Both the position numbers and the translations under genes were made by a program. Below are positions 55,601 to 64,000 of a stretch of 64,000 bases of DNA, piece after piece. The notes below the pieces were generated by a model. It was given only the letters and a program-made list of their open reading frames with translations. It searched no databases and was not told the origin of the DNA. Position 1 is the first letter of the stretch. Every line of letters begins with the position of its first letter. Source of the stretch: Isoetes taiwanensis (taxonomy: Eukaryota; Streptophyta; Lycopodiopsida; Isoetales; Isoetaceae). The stretch is taken from contig JAJEKV010000062.1 of the NCBI GenBank assembly GCA_021234155.1, positions 1,216,794-1,280,793 on the forward strand, in the 5' to 3' direction.

Positions 55601-58600
55601 GCAATAGGAGTGCTCCGCAATAACTTTGCGACACTTGTGATGCTTCGATCATCTGCGGCCGCACCTCTGCTGAGCGGAAACTATTCGCTACGTTAAACGG
55701 CACCGCGGTGACTTTCAGCGGCGACTTGCGACGCTGGCGACGACATTCTCGCGATGGTTGCTAAAATGGCATTTGAGATGGGGTGACGGTGCCTCACCAC
55801 GTGGTGTCTCGACTTCGTGTTCATGAAGTCGTTGTGCATCATGGTCGTAAAACTTTCATCGTCGACGAGGTCGCAACGCCATCTACAGATCGCTGAACGC
55901 GCCATGTCGGTGGATCGCGATCGCTATGCGACGGAAGGCTGCGCAACCAACTTCTGCTTGGTCGAGTGCGTGCAACTTCGCGGTGAAGCGCATCATCTCA
56001 ATTGTACCTGCATTGCGGAACTGTGCGCTCCAGCGGGCACCGGCTTCGACTTCAGCTCGACTGGTGAAGTCTGCGAGGCTGGGCGATCGTGTATCGAATA
56101 AACAGACGGTGGCTATCGACTTTATGCTGAACGTACGGGTTCTTGTGCGTTATTTGAAACAGCCTTTGATAGGCACGGTGATTTTCCGCAGTCGGTACGT
56201 ATCATCGGTACGACTCATCGGGGTCTGCTGAACCCCACGGCCACTGACGCTGCTTCAACGATGCCTCCAGTGTTGCAGAGGCGGAGCTATATTTAACGAC
56301 ATGCAGAACGCCTGACTTCTGACGAAGAACGACCGCTCGCTTGCGTCGCGCCGCGGTGGCTGGCGTCCTGCTGCGACATCACATTCGTGAGCGATTATAA
56401 CGCAGAAATTCCGAAACGGTGGGCATAGCTGGCAGGATGCTCCCGTCGAATCATTCCCGACGTGGTGAAATTGCGGGGTCAAAAGGCGATTACCAAACAG
56501 CTCTTGATGGCATCGTTGATGCGATGCGATTATTTGTTGCCAGGTGAAAGCTTTCGGCGACAGCGAGGCCATTGGCTGTTCGGTATCTTATCTGGAAACT
56601 GGAAGCATCGACGGTAGATGAATACGGCACTCACATATTCCAGATACGAGCGATTTCCCTGGCTCCCAATATTTGTGGGGGTACGCGGCGTGATGCGCTA
56701 AGTCGATCGAGCGGTAAATTACTCGAAGCGTGTGGCTTCGAACGCTTCATTATTACGCGTTTTGTCGATGGTTGGGTATAATGTTCGTTGATATTGATGG
56801 CTGTTTTATGCGGTTTTCCGCTGATTTCTGACAATCACATTGTAAGTAATGCCAGAGTTACTAGCGTTTCGGATGATTCCTAAGCGTTGAATCCCTGCGT
56901 CCAGACGCTGCTGAGTCGCTGAAGCGGCGCACTGAAAGCAAAGCAATTTTCCCCGAATATTAAGTAGAAGAGCATTCTGGTAATGTGTTGCATGTTGTAT
57001 GCCGGTCTATGACACACCGCGCCGTATCATCATCCCCATCGCTGATATATTGCACGTATTATTGAAGAAAAATAACCGCGCTGAATCTGGCAGTCAAACC
57101 GGGGCTGGCAGAGGCTACGATCTAAGCTCATTATTCTGCTGAAGGCGAGAGACTATTGTTATTCCTGCATCAATGTTGAGCACGCTCGTGTCTGATAGAG
57201 TGGAGAAATGAACAGGCTGCTTTTGCATTTGTTGGAAAGAATGGTGGTAACGAAAGCTGTTTTGGTGAATGCTGCCGATAATGTTGGGTGTTAATGTGAT
57301 AAATACATGATTGGTCCCATGTGGTAGAATAAACAAAAGTGACATTATGCGTTCGTGGCGGGTCACCGATATGACGCTCGCCTGAAGTCAGGTATGGTAC
57401 AATGCCGTGGCGGTATTGGTCGGCCTATTTGCTCGAGGCGATCTTTGAAAGTGGCGAAAATTTTCGTATAATTAGAACGTAATATTTAACGTTCAAACTG
57501 GTTTTATTTGTTGCATTGCACCGTATGGTAAATGTTAATAAATCTTTATGTATGTATACTACAGCAATGAACTGAAGCGTTCGCTATACCGTGTCTCCAT
57601 GTTAGAAGCCAATGTGGCAAAGACCCGCTGCAAATCTTCGGCGCAATTCTGGTAACGGCTAAACATTTCGAAATTACGGCTTTCACAATTCCCCTGACGG
57701 CGTAAATGCTGCGATATCAACCAGTATTCACGTCACGTACCACCTTGAAAATCAACCCGTGGCATTTCGACGGCACGGCGGCAAAGGCGATGGGCCTCAG
57801 GCATTTTGCTCAAATAAAGCCCATAAGGTGAGCGGCTTATATGCGGCTATTGACCCGATATTACTGTTTTGCCGTAATGCGACATCATCTGAATCAGTTA
57901 GAGGTTTTGACCAGCCGTGTCGATAACGGGGCAATTGTTACAGTCACTCCTGATCGCCGTATTTACTAAAACTTCTCCATCCCGCAATAGAATGACAGGT
58001 GTTTCGTATGAGAAATTGTAATCGTGAATCGAAGAAGAGACTTCCCAAGTACGTAACAATGAATCCATTTGCGTTAACTTTTGATAATTCTTTCAGTTAT
58101 TCTGAGCTAAATGTTACAGCCGGGTCTATCATTTGAATGGTCATTCCAATTTTACGAAAATTTAACTTCGCCTCTGTCTTATTCTGACTTATTTTAAAAT
58201 GTTCCAGGATGCTGACTTGATTGCTTCAGGTAACGGCATGTGTCGCTCGCGGCATCTGACTGGCATCCCACGCGAGGTCGGTGCCGAAAGCTTGTGGGGT
58301 GTGGTGTAATGACCAGGAACGTATTGCTATCTTCGGGGTAATCCCGGCTGTCGTATCTACGATGAAATTATAGGCTTTATCATGCGTGTAATGGCATCTT
58401 CGACGGTTGTGCTGTTGAACCGTGCGTGCTTTCCTGTGGGGCCCGGTTATTCTTAATCGGTATATGGCGATGGGCGGTTGGGTATTGACGTCATTCAGCT
58501 GATACGTGTCATCAGCGAGGATGATAATCGAAATTCAATGATAGGCTTCGATTGCCCGAAAAGCTTGCGCTACTCGCATGCATCGCCCGGTATGCGTAAC

Positions 58601-61600
58601 GGGCACAAGTATGACATAGTTGCCCAGAAGACTGCGAGCGACTTGCGAAACTCTACTCAAGCGCACGCGGCCGTACCCAGGCGCAAGCATTTAGTGGATT
58701 CCCCTTACCGCAGCATTTGCAGACATGGTTGGCGACATAGTCTCGGTTGTTGGCCGTGAATAACGGCATGGCAAAAATTCGGTCCTGGTGAAATTTATTC
58801 TGACTTTTTGCAAAGAACTCTTGCACGGCAACATAAACGCGTACATCGGCTTACGATGGCAACGACCGTATCAAATACTTTCAACTCAAACCGAATCCAG
58901 CTCTGTTTGAGCGGCATCACCGACGCCATTGGCTGATTAATATGATAACGCGGCATCGAACTGCTTGCGACGGCAACGTCCACTGCTAGAATGGTAACCA
59001 ACTCCGTCGAGGCTCAAGCCCAGATCTCAACGGTAGATAGCCGAGCGAGCGATGCTGACAAATCGACGTTATAACACCTTTCAGCTAGGGTGCCACAATC
59101 AGGAGACGTGGCCAATCGTGGCGGCGAAATGTGTTTCAAACGCTCTAAGCCAGAAAGCCAACTTCGCTGACTATATCAACTACACGGAAAGAAAAGCGAC
59201 GAAAACCACGCCAAAAACAAATTCCACTGGCTTCCTACATGCAAAATATTGACACGAAAATGTGACTTTAAACTTCGTAGGCTTTAATGAATCCTGCGTC
59301 GCCATGGCGACAACGATTCGCCGATGTATTTCGGTCCTTCGACGTGACCACCATGATGGCGTTACGGTAACAACATCTGTTAATAGGCGGCGATGGTCGA
59401 CAGAGCACGCCAAATGTTGCAGCTTTCGACCCGGGAAAACTGCAGTTGACTTAGCTATTCGGCCTGCGGTATCTGGAGCTGGGGCGGTACATATGAATGT
59501 CGACTGTCTTCTTCAGCGGCTCAGCTACACACTACGCATTCGACTCCTCAAAGGCCGTTGAACTGCAGAATGGAATAAAATGTTGAAGCGACTGATGTCG
59601 GCGTGCCGTGACGTGCTTTCACTCTCGCTTCAACCGCTTATCGTTGGGCGGCACCCGGCTCGCCATTCGGTGTTTAACATTTTAGTAATATGCCAAACCA
59701 ACACCGAAGCCGCCGGTTTCGCGCGGCCAAATATTACCTGTGCCCGACTATCGCCAGGCCGGTTTGTGCGCCTGCGGCTTTCCGGTATTACGTGAAGGCG
59801 ATTTACGACGCTGTTGAGAGAGACTTCGACTGCCGGCACTCTTCGCTGCGCTGTAGAACGGCGCTGACCGGTGATGACGACGGGCACAAATCATGGGGCG
59901 TAACTCCAGTCTCTGCGAGCTGAACCGCTATGCATGCGGGAAGTGAATGTTGTCTTTTCATCGCGACAACGGTCTAGTATTTTGAACGATGTGATGAGAC
60001 CAGTTTACGGCACGTTGAATAAAAATAACACTTTGCGGTGGCGCTGCGTCGATACGCTTGACCCGTCTGGTATCGGTGGTAGGCTGGGAGAATAGGCCTT
60101 TGAGGAAGGCTAGTATGGGCACAGGAGCCAATTCGAAGAACTGGAAAACCAGTGGATTCCCGTTTCGACTTTGTTCATTGCGTGAACGAGGAAAGAAGAT
60201 TTCGGTACGGAGACACTACTGGGACCCGGCAGAGGCGGACTGCGGTATTGGCTGATCAGCCGTCATCTGTCTCTTTGATGAGGCCAGCAGCAACTAAAAC
60301 GCAGTAGGCAATTTGCAACTTCACCTTTCGCGCGGACTGACCTTCATGTTTGCTACGAGGCGGGCTGGATATGATCACTACGCCTGGCTCTAATTCTCCT
60401 CGCTTCGTTCTAGCAGAATCTGAATGATGCTCCGCGATAAGGCTATCTGGTGAAGACTTCTTGCGAACTGATTCTTGTTCCCAGGCAGACTATTTTTAAT
60501 GCTTACTTTTAATGTTATTTTGCTATTTTGTGCTCAAGTAGCACGACAGCCGATGACTCAAAAGGCGGTCTATGGTGACCCGCATACGAAATTCGCAACC
60601 CGCCATTTGCATAACGTTAATATCATCCCGTGGTACAATGGCCTCACGATGGCGCATTGGCTGGGCGGGCCGCGATAGAACATAACCGCATCCATTTCTT
60701 CTTCGCTTGCCACCAATTCTCGCCGTATGCGACCAGTATCATGACTGCACCAGCAGCCGCAGCCTTCGACAATGGGGTTCTAACCGAGCTTTTCTGCCTG
60801 AAGAATGCAAAGTACCTTGGTAACGAACGGACCCGGTATTGTTGCCGAAAAATGCGTGCAATATTCGATTGTTTGGCGTTGCCTGGTTTCAGCGACAGCG
60901 TTATCGCTGATGCGCTCTTAGGCGGTATCCCAGGTTTGGTTTAGAGATAAAGGCTCGTCTAAAGAATTAACGGCAAATTGTAGCGACAGCGTTGTTGTTG
61001 GATGAGGAGAACCGTTGGTGGCGGGCTGCGTGTTGGCGCGTAATATTGGTTGTGGGCGTGGTTGGCAAAGCACGATCTTGGCTGGCAATTTCGGCTGATT
61101 ACGTTAACGCCTACAGCAAATAATGGTGCTTTGCTTTAAATGCTCAACGATAACCATATCGCTGACTGCTGCGTGCAAACCGCTGGGCCTTTTTTCTTTT
61201 GCACGGACCTTCGCTTCAGTTTAGACACGCTAACGCCCAGCTCGTTTTGGTCTTCTTCATATAACGCTCGAACCGCTTTCCATGTCTATGAACGGTAATC
61301 GTTTGCTTCTTCAGAACAGTTCTTAAGCGAGGAAATTTGTTCAGATCACTCTGGGCGATTGACCAATCTTTTGCCATTAGCCGGTGAGTTGTCGACCTTC
61401 GCTGAGAAAGATGAACTCCTCTAGGCAACCAATGTCTAATTCTGAGTGACTGATTGGCGGTTGATATGGCATTCCCCTCTAGGCAAAACCAGCTTTCTGA
61501 ATTGTATGGCGTGTCACGGGGTGTCATCATCCTGAAACGGGTAAGATGGTGAAAATTGAGAATGATGTTCAGCTCACCAAATCTGGCGACAAATAGAGAA

Positions 61601-64000
61601 TGCATAGTCGTCATCATGCCGCACCGCCCCAGCGAACGTTGGCAACGTGGTAGCTTTCGGTGATTAACGCATTTTATGCTGGATACATGCTGCTCAGATT
61701 TTCACCGGCTTATTTTCTGACGAGCAGATATGATAACTCTCCGCAGGCGATACGGTCGCCTTTGCATCACGCCAGCTTGTTTAATGCGTTGTTCATCAGC
61801 TACGGGCATGCGCCCAATCATAACTCGACCGACGAAAGCAGACAGGCCTCACCTTCCGGGTATCTTAACAGCGCTGGCATGAACTTGCTACGTCGCGTTC
61901 TTTCGCGAAAGCTTTCAGTGTTCCCGCCAGTGAATAATGAGGAGACCCCAATATTGGCGCGGCGACAACGAGGCATGAGCATAGATGAAGAGCTTATCGG
62001 GACAGTTTTTGTCAGACATCATCGACATGCAAAAATGACGGGATATTGCATAAATTGATCGACATCTATTCATTGTCAAAAGCGACGTGAGGAGAGCGGT
62101 TTGTTAGAGACTTCACCCTCCTCGCGCCACCAGCGCTGGAGACTTCGTGTCGAAGCTTTTTGGTAAACGAATGCCGAAAAAACGCAGCTCAACTTTGTTA
62201 CGGTTTCTTCGCTTTCAGCGGTTATCAAATAGTAATGAATCCCAGCTGACCCGACGGTAGCGGCCACCTTTGCACTATGTACGCATGTTGATGCGCCCAT
62301 TATGACTTTTTAGCACCATTCCGGCGCAACAGGCAATGCACTATGGTGGTTGAACCAAGCTACATCATTATGGCTGACCGGCCGTGGAATCTCGACTTCT
62401 AACCGTCCATCAACTGCGTCATTGCTGCCGCGCAGCCGCTTTATCGAAAAATGTGCTTGGGTGTACCATGCTCATGTCTCTGGTTGCGCGTAAACGGTAA
62501 AGGATGACCGCTCCTCTGGTGCGTTTTTATAATGGTGTCAAAAGTTTTATGCGTGTTTGAATTCGATAATGTTGCCTTGTGCATTGGCGAAATTCGCTTT
62601 GCGCTGCGGGCGTAATTGCATGTATCGCATTATGATTAGGGCGGCCTTCTGCTGATAGGCCGGCATCCTTTCCCGTTTTGGTGAAACAAGCAACCCGTCA
62701 GTAACTTTTATTTGTAATTTTGGCGCCGGGGTCGTTAGCTCTGGAGTTATTGCCATGTCCCTTTGTTTGGGTGCGTAATTACTCGCTGTTTCGTGATGAT
62801 CAAAATTTTACGTTTATGCAATGTTTCAGTAACCGACAGACTGTCGTAGTCGTTGCGCTTACTTCTTGAGTAACGCCGGCACGCGTATGCTGTGACCATC
62901 GACAGAACGGCTTAGTCAATGCAACAAAACAGTAAAGAAATGATCACGGTCATGAAAGGGCCAGCGCCCGCTAAATTCATGTGACAATCATATTCGTCGG
63001 CGGTGAAAAAGGCTCAGTATTTGTTTCGGTAGTAACGTGATCCAAAGCATATTCTAGAACGATGACAGCTACTGTTCTATAATATCAGGCTGAAAATCAC
63101 CAACAACCGTAATTTCCCGTCGCCCTGTCATTTTTTTAAACAAATATAAACCGACCATGATTTACAAAAAACCTTTGAACGAGGTCATAATTTGTTCATG
63201 CTTTTGTGATGTCATTGCAGCTTCCAACATGATGAACTACAATAAAGGTTGTGCGATACGGCCGTACGTAACAGAAATGATGTTCTCGTCGCCAAATGTT
63301 CAATGAGCATTCAGACCATATCTTTGGTCTGCCAGTAAACTGTAGGCAATAACGCTGGCAAAACCTTCACTCGCAGCTCTTTTCCGGGTGCGTCTTTCCA
63401 GATCGCACTGATCATTTCACCGGGACTGTCCGCGCTATCCAATCGTGCGGGAGATTCACGCGAAACGCTGAATCGGTACTGATGTCCGTCTTCCGCGAAA
63501 TTACGTAGGTGATATTGCCGGTTTTGTCGTTCTGCTTAGATGCTTCATTCCTGGGTGGTGCGCGGCCTGTACGCGCAGGAATGTCCGTGCCTTGTACGTT
63601 GTAACATATTATCTGATGCTGCTGGCGCGGTTGACCGACTCACTCGTTCTCTTTCCATGTTTCCGATTGACCGACTTTTGATGTTTAACGACAACGCCTT
63701 CCAGGTGTCGTCTGATAACTCATGCTGCAGCCTCGACACGCTCTGGCCATTATGGTGACTTTGAATTTGTCTTGCTTCCCGTTGTTTCTTGTCATCGCTA
63801 CTGGTGGTCATGCACCGGCCTTAAATGATCATCGCTGATCACGTCACGGTCATATATCATGCTCGCTACTACGGATACTGTTAATAGATAAGGTAACCAT
63901 GAAGCCATGCGAGCATGGATCGCAGCTGTCGAGCGGAATAACATTTTGTGATTTTTTATTTTTTGAACTTTCTTTTTTTATGATACTGGAGAAACACGCA
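52600..64000. other. about 11 kb of bacterial-textured sequence without intact genes
   Basis: From about 52.6 kb the sequence becomes visibly richer in GC and CpG (words such as gccgg, gcgg, cggcg), resembling enterobacterial coding DNA. Yet all six frames are cut by stops about every 60-100 codons. The longest frame (53913-54623, 236 codons, plus strand) has no domain, is Arg/Cys-rich and looks like a chance frame. No Shine-Dalgarno-plus-ORF arrangement, tRNA, rRNA, IS end, CRISPR array or plasmid/phage gene is recognisable. Short stretches read protein-like and then shift, as in indel-rich or decayed coding DNA (for example a signal-peptide-like MKTQLMRLTTFGAFGVAVC frame at 53920). I cannot assign any gene here. 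Confidence 0.5.

Noticed and set aside
57003-57140. MPVYDTPRRIIIPIADILHV frame as a small bacterial gene
   Set aside because: Short, ends in a stop after about 47 codons, no ribosome site or neighbours to support it.

Overview
The window looks like repeat-rich nuclear DNA of a land plant. The main evidence is a CX2CX21CX2C Dof zinc finger (Dof factors are confined to the green lineage), a PPR-repeat relic, a plant-type U6 snRNA-like sequence, LINE reverse transcriptases including one with a zf-RVT-like tail, and an LTR element with an initiator-Met-tRNA primer-binding site. A seedless plant is my guess from the look of the LINEs, but the sequence alone does not prove it. Most protein-like stretches are broken by stops and frameshifts, so this is mainly a graveyard of nested elements holding a few small open frames.

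Layout. 1-10.1 kb: a dispersed repeat (family A) in three copies. The second copy carries a 322-bp inverted-repeat (MITE-like) insertion and a truncated LINE (LINE A). 6.5-11.9 kb: a second repeated module (family B) bearing a recurrent promoter cassette (CGGTCA boxes plus TATATAA close to an ATG), two paralogous small ORFs and a U6-like RNA sequence. 12.4-14.6 kb: an unrecognised, possibly intron-containing gene remnant. 14.6-17.1 kb: LINE B. 20.9-24.5 kb: the most interesting locus. The same promoter cassette drives an acidic coiled-coil ORF, followed on the same strand by degenerate acidic repeats and two tandem copies of a divergent Dof finger, one broken and one open. 24.6-25.4 kb: a PPR fragment between 108-bp direct repeats. 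26.7-28.9 kb: LINE C (plant L1-like). 32-34.4 kb: LINE D with a 480-bp internal tandem duplication. 35.1-37.3 kb: a gag-only LTR element. 48.6-51.1 kb: a decayed Ty3/gypsy pol on the minus strand.

From about 52.6 kb to the end the texture changes to more GC- and CpG-rich, bacterial-looking DNA. Yet every frame is broken by stops and no gene is recognisable. I treat that part as unexplained: possible contamination with many indels, a chimeric join, a decayed insertion, or non-natural sequence.

Working idea: 6.5-11.9 kb and 20.9-24.5 kb belong to one amplified gene family with a shared promoter cassette. In the second locus a coiled-coil/acidic protein and a Dof-like DNA-binding domain may once have formed a single composite gene. 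This is inference and rests on the shared promoter, the common strand and the order.
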